Positions 38,092 through 46,687 of a stretch of 64,000 nt of DNA are shown piece by piece. The notes beneath the pieces were generated by a model. The model saw only the letters and a list, made by a program, of their open reading frames with translations, was not told where the DNA came from and made no database searches. Made by a program: the position numbers and the translations under genes. Numbering within the stretch: position 1 is the first letter of the stretch; every line of letters begins with the position of its first letter. This stretch comes from Akkermansia muciniphila (GTDB taxonomy: Bacteria > Verrucomicrobiota > Verrucomicrobiia > Verrucomicrobiales > Akkermansiaceae), in contig NZ_CP156688.1 in assembly GCF_040616545.1 (NCBI RefSeq), positions 2,728,001 through 2,792,000 on the forward strand. Direction: 5' to 3'.

Positions 38092-38200
38092 CAAGGGCCG
38101 GGAAACTGCGTTGCGGCTGGACGGAATGCGGAGCATGGAGCCCGAAGGATGAAAGAGTCTGAAAGACGAATGAGTCAAACCCTTGTTCCCAGCAGCGCGG
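38092..38200 (+). repeat. dispersed structured 109-bp repeat, copy 2
   Basis: Same orientation and about 92% identical to 23380-23488. The outer CAAGGG/CCCTTG pairing and three hairpin stems are all kept; differences fall in loops or give G-U pairs (CTGC/GCGG, ATGC-GGA-GCAT). Intergenic between the MATE and amylase genes. Confidence 0.85.
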
Positions 38201-38421
38201 CCATCAGGAAACACGGGGGAAAGGACATACCACCATGGCGTGAACGGCAAACGGCCAGCCGGGAGCGGAAGCTTCCGGCCTTCGTGCCTCTTTACCGCAG
38301 CGCAGAGAAAGGAGTTTTTTTCCTTCCCGGCGTCCTGCTTTATTTCAGTTTCCGCAAGGGCCGGAGGCGCTTCATCAGGCCTTTTTCATCCATTTTTTAC
38401 AGACATAACCCCGGCAGTATG

Positions 38422-38442
38422 CCTAACGCGCGGCGCGTTAGG
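38422..38442. promoter_or_regulatory. 21-base near-perfect palindrome upstream of the amylase gene
   Basis: CCTAACGCGC and GCGCGTTAGG arms of 10 bp around a single central G, 138 bases before the amylase start. TTGACG follows at 38455. Candidate operator. Confidence 0.5.
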
Positions 38443-38579
38443 GACTCTATTTTGTTGACGGCTTCGTGTGAATTCATCATCCGGAGCCGGGTCCGGGAGC
38501 AGCCGGGGAACCTGTTTTCCACCTGCCGGCCACCCTCTGAGAGAATAACCCGAAATACATTTACAAGGAATCTGACAAA

Positions 38580-40070
38580 ATGAAAAACGGAATCATGATG
38601 CAATATTTTGAGTGGAACCTGCCCAATGACGGGCAGTTCTGGAACAAGCTGAAAGAAGACGCCCCCCATCTGGAAGAGATTGGCGTCACAGCCGTCTGGA
38701 TTCCGCCGGCTTACAAGGGCAAGGAACAGAATGACGTGGGTTACGGCACCTACGACCTGTTTGACCTGGGTGAATTCGACCAGAAAAACACCGTCCGCAC
38801 CAAATACGGCACCAAGCAGGAGCTCCAGGACGCCATCAAGGCCCTTCATGAACACCACGTGGGCGTTTACCTGGACGCCGTGATGAACCACAAGGCCGGA
38901 GCGGATTATACGGAAAAATTCATGGCCAAGGAAGTGGACCAGCAGAACCGGGACCAGGAAATTACGGACGCGTACGAGATCGAAGGCTGGACCGGCTTCA
39001 ACTTCCCCGGACGCGGAGACAAGTATTCCGACTTCAAATGGCACTGGTACCACTTCACCGGCACGGACTATGACGCCGCTACGGAAAAGACCGCCATCTT
39101 CAAGATCATGGGGGACGGCAAGAGCTGGAGCGAAGGCGTGGACGAAGAAAACGGCAATTATGACTACCTCATGTTCGCCAATCTGGACTTTGACCACCCG
39201 GAAGTGGTGAAGGAAATGGAAAAATGGGGCGTTTGGGTATCCCGGGAACTGGACCTGGACGGCATGAGGCTGGACGCCATCAAGCATATCAATGACGAGT
39301 TCATCAAGAAATTCCTGGCGGCCGTCCGTAAGGACAGGGGAGAGGACTTCTACGCCGTGGGCGAATACTGGAAGCAGGACTTGGATTCCCTGAACGAGTA
39401 CCTCAAGGAGGAACGCTACAAGGTGGACCTGTTTGACGTGCCCCTGCACTACAACATGTACCAGGCCTCCAAGCAGGGCCGGGATTACGACCTCTCCAAG
39501 ATTCTGGACGGCACCCTGGTCCAGAACCACCCCACGCTGGCCGTCACCTTTGTGGACAACCATGACTCCCAGTGGGGCAGCTCCCTGGAATCAGCCGTGG
39601 AAGACTGGTTCAAGCCCTCCGCCTACGCGCTTATCCTGCTCATGAAGGAAGGCTACCCCTGCATCTTTTACGGAGATTACTACGGCGTGAGCGGCAACCC
39701 GCCCATGCACCGCGGCATCATCGACAACCTGCTGGAAATCCGCAAGAACCATGCGTTCGGGGAGCAGAACTACTACTTTGACCATCCGAACACCATCGGC
39801 TTTACCCGCGTGGGGGATGAAAACCACCCTAAATCCGGCGTGGCCGTGCTCATCTCCAACGGGGAGGACGGAGACAAGGTGATGAACGTGGGCAAGCAGC
39901 ACGCGGGAGAGACCTGGAAGGAAGCCACCGGAAACGTGGAGGAAACCGTCACCATTGACGAGGAAGGCAACGGCCAGTTCCTGGTTCACGGCGGCAACGT
40001 GGCCGTCTGGATTCCGGAAAACGCTCCGCAGGACCCCAAGCAGGACGCCCGGGTGGAAGACGAAAAATAA
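38580..40070 (+). CDS. cytoplasmic alpha-amylase (GH13)
   Basis: 496 residues, no signal peptide, resembling intracellular GH13_5 amylases (AmyA type) that cut maltodextrins or glycogen. N-terminal NGIMMQYFEWNLPNDGQFW is the family signature. Conserved GH13 regions: region I LDAVMNHKAG, region II GMRLDAIKH with the nucleophile Asp, region III VGEYW with the acid Glu, region IV FVDNHDSQ with the transition-state Asp. Preceded by AAGGA 13 bases before the ATG and by a palindrome at 38422. Role probably in storage-polysaccharide or dextrin turnover. Confidence 0.94.
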   Translation: MKNGIMMQYFEWNLPNDGQFWNKLKEDAPHLEEIGVTAVWIPPAYKGKEQNDVGYGTYDLFDLGEFDQKNTVRTKYGTKQELQDAIKALHEHHVGVYLDAVMNHKAGADYTEKFMAKEVDQQNRDQEITDAYEIEGWTGFNFPGRGDKYSDFKWHWYHFTGTDYDAATEKTAIFKIMGDGKSWSEGVDEENGNYDYLMFANLDFDHPEVVKEMEKWGVWVSRELDLDGMRLDAIKHINDEFIKKFLAAVRKDRGEDFYAVGEYWKQDLDSLNEYLKEERYKVDLFDVPLHYNMYQASKQGRDYDLSKILDGTLVQNHPTLAVTFVDNHDSQWGSSLESAVEDWFKPSAYALILLMKEGYPCIFYGDYYGVSGNPPMHRGIIDNLLEIRKNHAFGEQNYYFDHPNTIGFTRVGDENHPKSGVAVLISNGEDGDKVMNVGKQHAGETWKEATGNVEETVTIDEEGNGQFLVHGGNVAVWIPENAPQDPKQDARVEDEK

Positions 40071-40118
40071 GCTGAACCATGGCTCCGCCGGCAGGCAAGC
40101 CGGGCGGGCAATTAATGG

Positions 40119-40169
40119 ACGGCCTGTCCCCATTTCCGGACCATTGTTCCGGAATGCGGGTCAGGCCGT
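40119..40169. terminator. long hairpin between convergent amylase and NanQ-like genes
   Basis: ACGGCCTGTCCC (40119-40130) pairs with GGGTCAGGCCGT (40158-40169), one mismatch, with an inner TCCGGA pair. It overlaps the stop codon of the minus-strand gene. No clear T-run, so terminator activity is uncertain. Confidence 0.5.
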
Positions 40170-40610
40170 TCTGACTTTAATCACCAGTTTCCGGAGAGCG
40201 CCTTCCCCAATGCAGCCGGCATGGGCGTCCTCCGGGAAAAAGACGGCGAACTGCCCCGGCTTCACGGTAAAAGAGGTGTCCGGCGCATCGTCGTAATGCT
40301 GCGCGTCCTTTTCCGTATTGAACGGTTCGGAAGGCTTTTCCAGGGCTGCACGGTCCTTCCACGCAAACCCTTCCTCCCGTGAAAGGGGCACGTGGATGTC
40401 TATGAACCTGTCGTGCACTTCCATGCGGGCCTTCTCCGGCTTCTTCATCACAGGTTCATTCACCATGACGACCAGGGCATCCTGCACCAGCACATGGGGC
40501 CCCGGTTCCAGGGTGGCCGGACCGGCCTCCCTCACAAAATCAAAGGCACGCTTGAACAGCGGATTCAGGTTCTCGTACCGGGCGGCGTCGGAAAGGGGGG
40601 CGATAATCAT
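40161..40610 (-). CDS. YhcH/YjgK/YiaL (DUF386) family protein, NanQ-like
   Basis: 149 residues, the usual size. The motifs KARMEVHDRFIDIHVPL, EKDAQHYDD and GQFAVFFPEDAHAG supply the conserved His/Glu/Asp metal site of this cupin-like family. E. coli NanQ speeds anomer conversion of sialic acid; YiaL acts in other sugar pathways. Sialic acid use would suit a mucin degrader, but no nan gene is nearby, so substrate is not assigned. Confidence 0.85.
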   Translation of the reverse strand: MIIAPLSDAARYENLNPLFKRAFDFVREAGPATLEPGPHVLVQDALVVMVNEPVMKKPEKARMEVHDRFIDIHVPLSREEGFAWKDRAALEKPSEPFNTEKDAQHYDDAPDTSFTVKPGQFAVFFPEDAHAGCIGEGALRKLVIKVRTA

Positions 40611-40949
40611 GGCGGGTTCTTTTCTGGAACGGCCTTCATTGTAATGCGCCGCCGCCAGCCGTCAAACCCTTTGGCCCTTCCGCCGTTCCTGCGCCTTTTC
40701 CGCGCGGTCCGGGGGAGCGCATGAAAAGAGGCGCGTTTATCCGGCGGGAGAAACTGCGGCGTTCTTTGCTCCGTTCTCCATTGGAACAGGGATTGAAAAA
40801 ACCCCTCATTTATTTACATGTTATCAACATGTTATTCACTAATGGATTTCCACGCGTTTTCAACACCTTCCCAGCCTGAATCCCGTCAAAACGCTTGTCT
40901 TTACGCGCCAGTAAGTATATTAGAGTAACTGTAATCTATCAACTGCACG
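40611..40949. other. intergenic region between divergent NanQ-like and merR genes
   Basis: 340 bases. Besides the dyad at 40920 it contains a minus-strand promoter-like pair TTGATA/TATACT with a 17-base spacer overlapping that dyad. The middle is AT-rich without other features. Confidence 0.5.
40920..40934 (+). promoter_or_regulatory. MerR-type dyad, site A (merR promoter)
   Basis: TTAGAGTAACTGTAA, 16 bases before the merR start codon. It matches sites B, C and D in the window and the general NmlR/AdhR operator shape TTAGAG-n-CTCTAA. Position suggests autoregulation. Confidence 0.7.
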
Positions 40950-41435
40950 ATGATCACTCAAAAGAATCCATCCAGCGCCTACCGGCCCTCCTATGACCGT
41001 ACTCCCAAATATACCGTGAAACAGGTTGCGGAAATGATGGAGATGTCCGCCTACACCATCCGGTATTATGAAAACGCCGGGCTGATTCCGGATGTGGACC
41101 GCAGCGGAGGGAATGCCCGCATGTTCTCAGACTACACCCTGGGCTGGCTACGCCTGGTTCACTGCCTCCGGATGACGGGCCTCCCGATTGAAGGCGTCAA
41201 GCACTACATTGACCTGTGCCAGGAGGGTGACACCACCATTCCGGAACGCGCGGAACTGATTTTCAAGCAGGAGAAAAGCCTCCGGGAACAGCTCCGCATC
41301 CTGAAAAAGCAGATGGAGGTCCTGAAATACAAGAAGAAATTCTACCAGGACCTGCTGGACAACCACAGGCCGGACAGCTGCAACCCGCTGAACCACGCCA
41401 GCGCGAGCGAACCGAACATTGCTCCGGAGGAATAG
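40950..41435 (+). CDS. MerR family transcriptional regulator, NmlR/AdhR-like
   Basis: 161 residues. N-terminal winged helix: YTVKQVAEMMEMSAYTIRYY, ENAGLIPDVDRSGGNARMF, then GWLRLVHCLRMTGLPIEGVK. The next part (YIDLCQEGDTTIPERAELI) and the coiled coil (LREQLRILKKQMEVLKYKK) resemble the NmlR/AdhR/YfmP-like branch that senses aldehydes or other electrophiles, rather than metal sensors, which carry Cys clusters. Cysteines are at VHC, DLC and DSC. Dyads like the one at its own promoter occur before three nearby operons of redox enzymes. Confidence 0.88.
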   Translation: MITQKNPSSAYRPSYDRTPKYTVKQVAEMMEMSAYTIRYYENAGLIPDVDRSGGNARMFSDYTLGWLRLVHCLRMTGLPIEGVKHYIDLCQEGDTTIPERAELIFKQEKSLREQLRILKKQMEVLKYKKKFYQDLLDNHRPDSCNPLNHASASEPNIAPEE

Positions 41436-41460
41436 GCCGCTCCCTCAAAAAACATAAAAA

Positions 41461-41497
41461 GAAGGGCCGGGAATTCCGCTGGAATTCCCGGCCCTTC
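41461..41497. terminator. bidirectional terminator between merR and the CMD-cupin operon
   Basis: A 17-bp perfect stem (41461-41477 with 41481-41497) with loop GCT. On the minus strand TTTTT follows, ending the flavodoxin/CMD-cupin message; the plus strand serves merR. Confidence 0.9.
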
Positions 41498-41574
41498 CGT
41501 ATTCCAGCTCAGGGAGAACCCGCTCCTTTTCGTCTCCCCGGGAAAGAACGGAACGCAGGGCTGTCCCGGCGTTT

Positions 41575-42630
41575 TTATCTGCTTCCCGTCGCCTCCGCAT
41601 ACTCCGCGTCAGTCACGGGACCTCCCCACGTCGTCTTGTTGGAAGCGGCCCTGGGCGTGATGCCGAGGTGGGCGAACCCGCTATCCGGAGCCGCGCCGTG
41701 CCAGTGCTCCGTATCAGCCGGAATCTCCACCACGGAACCGGGCGCCAGACGCCGGGCGGCCTTGCCGCGCTCCTGGTAATATCCCGCGCCTTCCGTGCAG
41801 AGCAGCACCTGCCCCACGGAATGGCTGTGCCAGTTGTTCCGCGTGCCGGGGGCAAAGGTGACGTTATAGGCGGACAGGTCGTAATCCTTATTGTCCACCA
41901 GCATGGCTACCCAGGCGTTTCCGGTAAAATTGGCCGGGGCCGGCTCCCCCCTGGGGAAGGCGGCCTTCTTTGCGGAGGAGGAAGACACGGCCAGAATGGC
42001 CTCCACCTGCTCGTCAGTCAGGCCATTGTGCCTGCCGATGCGGATATGGGAATTCAACTGGCTTTCCGTGCCTTCCATGGCCGCCAGGGCCGCAATGGTG
42101 GCAAGCTCCCGGGTCTTCCAGTCCATGTTGTCACGGCCGAAAATGTCCCCGAACAAATGCGCCTTCAGGAACTCGTCAATGGCCGGGGCGAACAGGAAAA
42201 GGTCCCCCTTCACCGGAGCGCCGCAAAGCTTCGTCTGATTGGCCGTGCCAAAGTCAATGCTCTTTCCGGCGGGCGGAGCTCCCGCTTCCGCACCCGCCGT
42301 ATCATTAATGCCGCGCGCGGCCCGCTCCTTCGCCAGAACCATCAACTCATTAAGGGCATTCAGGCTGCGGGGGAAGCCGCAGTAGGCGTACATCTGCACC
42401 AGCACCTCCTTGAGCTCGTTCAGGGTCAGTCCGGCGTCCAGCCCTGCGGCCAGGGCATTGCGGAGGCCGGGCATGTCACCCCGGGCCGTATGGGCGCTGA
42501 TGGCGGCAATCTGCTGTTCTTTTGGCGACAAGGCGCTTGTATCGTTATTCATGGTTTTGGCTTCTGAAAGGTTCATCAGGCAGGCGAGGGAAAAAGCCAT
42601 TCCCGCAAGGGTTCGTTTCATCAGGAGCAT
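41575..42630 (-). CDS. carboxymuconolactone decarboxylase-cupin fusion protein, exported
   Basis: 351 residues: signal peptide (MKRTLAGMAFSLACLMNLSEA), a first CMD/AhpD-like domain (ALNELKEV-type segment with YAYCGFPRSLNALNEL), a second CMD-like stretch (DWKTRELATIAALAAM, HIRIGRHNGLTDEQV), then a C-terminal cupin (NNWHSHSVGQVLLCTEG, EIPADTEHWHGA). Only one Cys in the YCGFP site, so classic AhpD CxxC peroxidase chemistry is unlikely. Its start overlaps the flavodoxin stop by one base (TAATG), so the two are translationally coupled and under site B. Confidence 0.88.
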   Translation of the reverse strand: MLLMKRTLAGMAFSLACLMNLSEAKTMNNDTSALSPKEQQIAAISAHTARGDMPGLRNALAAGLDAGLTLNELKEVLVQMYAYCGFPRSLNALNELMVLAKERAARGINDTAGAEAGAPPAGKSIDFGTANQTKLCGAPVKGDLFLFAPAIDEFLKAHLFGDIFGRDNMDWKTRELATIAALAAMEGTESQLNSHIRIGRHNGLTDEQVEAILAVSSSSAKKAAFPRGEPAPANFTGNAWVAMLVDNKDYDLSAYNVTFAPGTRNNWHSHSVGQVLLCTEGAGYYQERGKAARRLAPGSVVEIPADTEHWHGAAPDSGFAHLGITPRAASNKTTWGGPVTDAEYAEATGSR

Positions 42631-43208
42631 TATTTGTTGACGGTGATCGTGTCATTGACCCATTTGACCAGGGCGGCCCTGGACGTCCGGATGCCCTCTC
42701 CGGCAAAGGCTCCGCCCTTGAGAACGGTGGACTTGGGGCACAACTTCCGCACCTCTTCCCCACAGCGCGCCATGCCGCCGCCTCCGTGCGTCACAAACGG
42801 AATCACCGTTTTTCCGGAAAGATCATAACTTGCCAGGAAAGCGGCGACCGGCGGCGCAATCGTGCTCCACCAGTTGGGACTGCCGATGAAAATCACATCA
42901 TACTTGCCGATGTCTTCCACCCTGGACGCGAGTTCCGGCCTGAAGCCTTCCTGAATCTCCTTCTTGGCCTGCACGGTGCATTCCCGGTACTCGGCGGGAT
43001 AGGGCCTGGCCGGCTTGATCTCAAACAGGGTCCCTCCCGTCGCCTTCTGAATCTGCGCGGCGGCGTACTTCGTATTGCCGCCCCATGAATAGTAGGCCAC
43101 GAGAACCTTGGCAGGCTCCGCGGAAACCTTCGGCTGTTCCTGTCCCGAGCATCCGGCCCCCGTCATCAGGGCGGCCGCCAGCGTGCATATCATTGATATT
43201 GTTTTCAT
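42630..43208 (-). CDS. exported flavodoxin-like lipoprotein
   Basis: 192 residues from the ATG at 43208, which starts a lipoprotein signal (MKTISMICTLAAALMTGAGC). The flavodoxin fold shows VLVAYYSWGGNTKYAAAQI (FMN phosphate loop), IFIGSPNWWSTIAPPVAAFL and PFVTHGGGGMARCGEEV. A flavodoxin outside the cytoplasm is unusual, since FMN loading normally happens inside. First gene of a two-gene operon with the CMD-cupin gene; the dyad at 43316 lies 108 bases upstream. Confidence 0.87.
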   Translation of the reverse strand: MKTISMICTLAAALMTGAGCSGQEQPKVSAEPAKVLVAYYSWGGNTKYAAAQIQKATGGTLFEIKPARPYPAEYRECTVQAKKEIQEGFRPELASRVEDIGKYDVIFIGSPNWWSTIAPPVAAFLASYDLSGKTVIPFVTHGGGGMARCGEEVRKLCPKSTVLKGGAFAGEGIRTSRAALVKWVNDTITVNK

Positions 43209-43315
43209 GAATTTAATGTCTGGGTTGGAAGGCCACGCAGAAAACAGCCTGGGATGAAAACGTTTCATCCCGCAGTCCCCGTGCATGAACCTTGTTCCTT
43301 ATCCCTGTCTAAACG

Positions 43316-43330
43316 TTAGAGCAGCTATAA
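43316..43330 (-). promoter_or_regulatory. MerR-type dyad, site B (flavodoxin operon)
   Basis: Minus strand TTATAGCTGCTCTAA, preceded by TTGACT whose last T overlaps the dyad, as in NmlR-type promoters where the operator fills a long spacer. Confidence 0.65.
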
Positions 43331-43375
43331 GTCAACATGTTTTTCCCCATCCCCTCCGGAGGCTGCGCCCGCACG

Positions 43376-43396
43376 CTCCACTCTGAACTCTCCACT
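43376..43396. repeat. two CTCCACT units, relic or seed of the heptamer array
   Basis: CTCCACT at 43376-43382 and 43390-43396, just after the stop of a minus-strand gene, as with the large array at 14583. Confidence 0.6.
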
Positions 43397-43409
43397 CTCA
43401 ACACTGCTG

Positions 43410-44549
43410 TCACTCTCTCCTAAGCCGTATCAGCACGATTTCCGAAGGAACGCCGATGCGGATAGGAAAGCCGTTCCAGATTCCGGCTCCGTTGGAGACG
43501 TACAGCTTCATATCCCCCACCGTATACAGCCCGGAAACGAAGCCCTCGTTAAACCGGGCCACCAGCCGGTCAATTCCGGCAATCATGCCGCCGTGTGTAT
43601 GGCCGGAAACCTGAAGGTCCACGCCGTGTTCCGCCGCTTCCGGGGCCAGCCGCGGCTGATGGGAGGCGAGGATGCGCACTCCCTTTTCCGGAGCCCCCGC
43701 CAGCGCCTTGCGGATGTCCGGCTCCTCCCTTCCCATGATGCCCGCCACCGGGTCCGTCACCCCGGCCAGCACCACTGCGCCTCCCTCTCCAGTCAGCACG
43801 TGTTCATTATGAAGCATCCGGATGCCCAGGGTGGGCAGGAACTCCATCCACTCCTCATAACCGGAGTAATACTCATGGTTGCCCGGCACGCCGAACACCC
43901 CGTACCTGGCCTTCAAATCCGCAAGCGGCCTCAAATCATCCCCATGCACGGGAACCGTCCCGTCCACAAAGTCCCCGGCGATAATGACGATGTCCGGATT
44001 CAGGGCGTTCGTGCGCTCCACGATCTTCCGGATGCGGTCCGCCCGCGTGATGCCGTCCACGTGCAGGTCCGCCAGCACGGCGACGGTCAGGCCGTCCGCA
44101 CCCTCCGGCAAATGATTCACGGCAATCGCCTCCTCCCTCACCCGCGGCACCGCGGTACCGCCGACCATCCCCACCGTAGCCAGCACGGCGGCCATAACCA
44201 GCAGCACAAGGTTCACCCGGTTGCCGATGATGCGGAACCGTTCCGTCCTCTTCCTCCGCAGGCAGAACAGAACCAGCAGGTACAGCAGACGCGCCACGTC
44301 CGCCGCCAGCAGCAGGAAAAAGAACAGGAAAAGAACGGAGAACAGCCACGCGGCCGCCAGCAGGACTCCTTCCGGCAGAACCGGGGAGAAAAACATGGGG
44401 CCGCCAAACAAATGCAGCAGGTGGAATTTGAATGCCGCCACCGCCAGAAGGACGGCAAGCAGGACCTTCCAGCCCCATTTCAGCCTCAGCGGCAGGATGG
44501 CGCGGCAGAAAACGTAAACCGCAAGCAACGCTCCGAAAATCAGTATCAT
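43410..44549 (-). CDS. membrane-anchored metallophosphoesterase (YaeI/YkuE-like)
   Basis: 379 residues from the ATG at 44549 (MILIFGALLAVYVFCRAIL). The N-terminal 150 residues hold four hydrophobic helices; the rest is a calcineurin-type phosphoesterase: VLADLHVDG, IIAGDFVDG, GVFGVPGNHEYY, ILASHQP and SGHTHGGM provide the two-metal site. Similar proteins cleave phosphodiesters or lipid-linked phosphates (YaeI acts on UDP-diacylglucosamine-like substrates); substrate here unknown. Same strand as the redox operon above but separated by 145 bases. Confidence 0.88.
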   Translation of the reverse strand: MILIFGALLAVYVFCRAILPLRLKWGWKVLLAVLLAVAAFKFHLLHLFGGPMFFSPVLPEGVLLAAAWLFSVLFLFFFLLLAADVARLLYLLVLFCLRRKRTERFRIIGNRVNLVLLVMAAVLATVGMVGGTAVPRVREEAIAVNHLPEGADGLTVAVLADLHVDGITRADRIRKIVERTNALNPDIVIIAGDFVDGTVPVHGDDLRPLADLKARYGVFGVPGNHEYYSGYEEWMEFLPTLGIRMLHNEHVLTGEGGAVVLAGVTDPVAGIMGREEPDIRKALAGAPEKGVRILASHQPRLAPEAAEHGVDLQVSGHTHGGMIAGIDRLVARFNEGFVSGLYTVGDMKLYVSNGAGIWNGFPIRIGVPSEIVLIRLRRE

Positions 44550-44693
44550 GTGTCTCTTCCTTAAAAATTGCCTGAATCCTGCGGGACGGAAAAGAAAACT
44601 GCCGTGCCCCCCCCTGCCGGAAACCGGCGGATGACTCCCCATTTCAAGTTACTCGCCGTAACGCTGTTCCTGGGGAGCCAGCCGCAGAATAGC

Positions 44694-45773
44694 CTATTTC
44701 AAATGCTCCTGAAAGAACTGCTCTATTTTGTTGAAAGGAATAACCCCGGCCTGATTGTCATAGAGATCCACATGGCTTGCGCCGGGAATGATCATCAGCT
44801 CCTTGTTATCCCCCTTCAGCTTCTTGAAGGCATCCTCGCTGAAATAGCGAGAGTGGGCTTTTTCTCCGTGAATCATGAGCACGGCGCTGCGGATTTCCCC
44901 GCTGTACGCCAGCAGGGGCATATTCATGAAGGAGAGCGCGGAGGTGACATTCCATCCGCCGTTTGAGTTGAGCGAACGCTTGTGGTAGCCGCGCTCCGTT
45001 TTATAGTAATCATAGTAATCCTTCATGAACGCGGGGGCATCCGCGGGCAGAGAATCGGGCACGCCCCCGGCGAGCGCATAGGAACCGTTTTTGGCATCGG
45101 CGGTGCGCTGGGCATTCAGCCGTTGGCGCAGTTCATGGCGGGCGCCGGCATCCATCGCGTCGAAATAGCCGTTCGCGTTCACGCGGCTCATATCATACAT
45201 CGTGGAAGTTACCGCCGCCTTGATGCGGGTGTCGATAGCCGCCGCGTTCAAGGCCATGCCGCCCCAGCCGCAAATGCCGATGATTCCGATGCGTTCGGGG
45301 TCCACGTCGTCGCGGGTGGAGAGGTAATCGACGGCTGCGGAAAAGTCCTCCGTGTTGATGTCCGGGGAGGCGACGTAACGGGGTTCTCCCCCGCTCTCTC
45401 CCGTATACGAGGGATCAAACGCAATCGCCAGAAAACCGCGCTCGGCCATCGTCTGGGCATAAAGCCCGGAAGATTGTTCCTTCACGGCTCCGAAGGGGCC
45501 GGAAACGGCGATAGCCGGCAACTTCCCGGCAGCCTTCCGGGGCACGTACAAATCCGCCACCAGCGTAATGCCGTAGCGGTTGCGGAAGCTCACCTTATGG
45601 TGGCTTACCTTGCCGCTTTCCGGAAATACCTTGTCCCATTCCTGCGTTAAATTCAGTTTTTCGTTCATGATCCTGTCTGTGTTGGCGTTATTATGTTCAG
45701 CAAACAAGCTTCCTGCGCAGCAGAAGCAGGCGGAGAAAGCTACGCAAAGCCTTTTAAATGAATGTCCTGTCAT
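44694..45773 (-). CDS. exported alpha/beta hydrolase with a Cys nucleophile elbow
   Basis: 359 residues with a signal peptide (FKRLCVAFSACFCCAGSLFA). Alpha/beta hydrolase fold: IAVSGPFGAVKEQ, the elbow GIIGICGWGGMAL in which Cys replaces the usual Ser (GxCxG, as in dienelactone-hydrolase and YcjY-like enzymes), VLMIHGEKAHS, and the final His in PGASHVDLYD. Last gene of a five-gene minus-strand run; the gap from the AKR gene is 21 bases. Substrate unknown. Confidence 0.88.
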   Translation of the reverse strand: MTGHSFKRLCVAFSACFCCAGSLFAEHNNANTDRIMNEKLNLTQEWDKVFPESGKVSHHKVSFRNRYGITLVADLYVPRKAAGKLPAIAVSGPFGAVKEQSSGLYAQTMAERGFLAIAFDPSYTGESGGEPRYVASPDINTEDFSAAVDYLSTRDDVDPERIGIIGICGWGGMALNAAAIDTRIKAAVTSTMYDMSRVNANGYFDAMDAGARHELRQRLNAQRTADAKNGSYALAGGVPDSLPADAPAFMKDYYDYYKTERGYHKRSLNSNGGWNVTSALSFMNMPLLAYSGEIRSAVLMIHGEKAHSRYFSEDAFKKLKGDNKELMIIPGASHVDLYDNQAGVIPFNKIEQFFQEHLK

Positions 45774-45794
45774 CTTCCCGGTACTTCATGTGAA

Positions 45795-46643
45795 TTACTG
45801 CTTCCCGTAATTGATCAGGTACAGGACGGATTCCGGGTCCTGATGGCACAGGAAAAGGCTTTCCCCGCGGTCCAGCCTGGCGATGGCGCCCATGTCTTCT
45901 TGGGTAAGTTCAAAGTCAAAAACGTTGAAATTCTCCTCCATCCTCTCCCGGTGGGTCGTCTTGGGAATGACGATGACCCCGCGCTGGATCAGGAAGCGCA
46001 GGGCCGTCTGCGCCGGGGTCTTGCCGTACTTCTCTCCGATGTCTTTCAAGACCGGGTTCGTAAAAAATCCGTTGCGGCCTTCCGCGAAGGGGCCCCAGGA
46101 TTCCACCCGCGTACCGTACTTCGCCATCAGCTCCCGGGCCTTCACCTGCTGGTTGAACACGTGCGTTTCCACCTGGTTGACGGCGGGCTTGATTTCACAG
46201 AACTCCGCCAGGTCCACAAAGCGGTCCGGATAAAAATTGCTCACGCCAATGGCGCGGACCTTCCCGGCCCGGTTCGCCTCCTCCATGGCCCGGTAGGTGC
46301 CGTAATAATCGTTGAAAGGCTGGTGGATGAGCAGCAGGTCCAGGTAATCCGTGCGCAGCTTGCGCAGGGATTCGTCAATGGAGGCTTTCGCTTTTTCATA
46401 CCCGCCGTTGGTGATCCACACCTTGGTGGTGAGGAACAATTCTTCGCGCGGCACCCCGCTCTTCTCCGCCGCGCGGCCCACGGCCTCTTCATTGCCGTAA
46501 ATTTGCGCCGTATCAATGGAGCGGTAGCCCACACTGATCGCGTCCAGCACGCAGCGTTCGCACTCCGCGGCGTCCGGAATCTGAAAAACGCCAAAGCCCA
46601 GGATGGGCATGACCACTCCGTTATTCAATGTTAATTCTTCCAT
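45795..46643 (-). CDS. aldo/keto reductase
   Basis: 282 residues, standard AKR5-like length. Catalytic tetrad is visible: Asp and Tyr in [15 protein letters not shown], Lys in LTTKVWI, His in LLLIHQPF. The NADPH pocket [13 protein letters not shown] is also present. Such enzymes reduce methylglyoxal and other carbonyls with NADPH. Fourth gene of the site-C operon, between DUF362 and the hydrolase. The 2,5-diketo-gluconate reductase label often given to this family is not justified by context. Confidence 0.94.
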   Translation of the reverse strand: MEELTLNNGVVMPILGFGVFQIPDAAECERCVLDAISVGYRSIDTAQIYGNEEAVGRAAEKSGVPREELFLTTKVWITNGGYEKAKASIDESLRKLRTDYLDLLLIHQPFNDYYGTYRAMEEANRAGKVRAIGVSNFYPDRFVDLAEFCEIKPAVNQVETHVFNQQVKARELMAKYGTRVESWGPFAEGRNGFFTNPVLKDIGEKYGKTPAQTALRFLIQRGVIVIPKTTHRERMEENFNVFDFELTQEDMGAIARLDRGESLFLCHQDPESVLYLINYGKQ

Positions 46644-46687
46644 AATCGTTTCTATTTGTATTGTTTATTGATATTAAAAAAGGCCTG

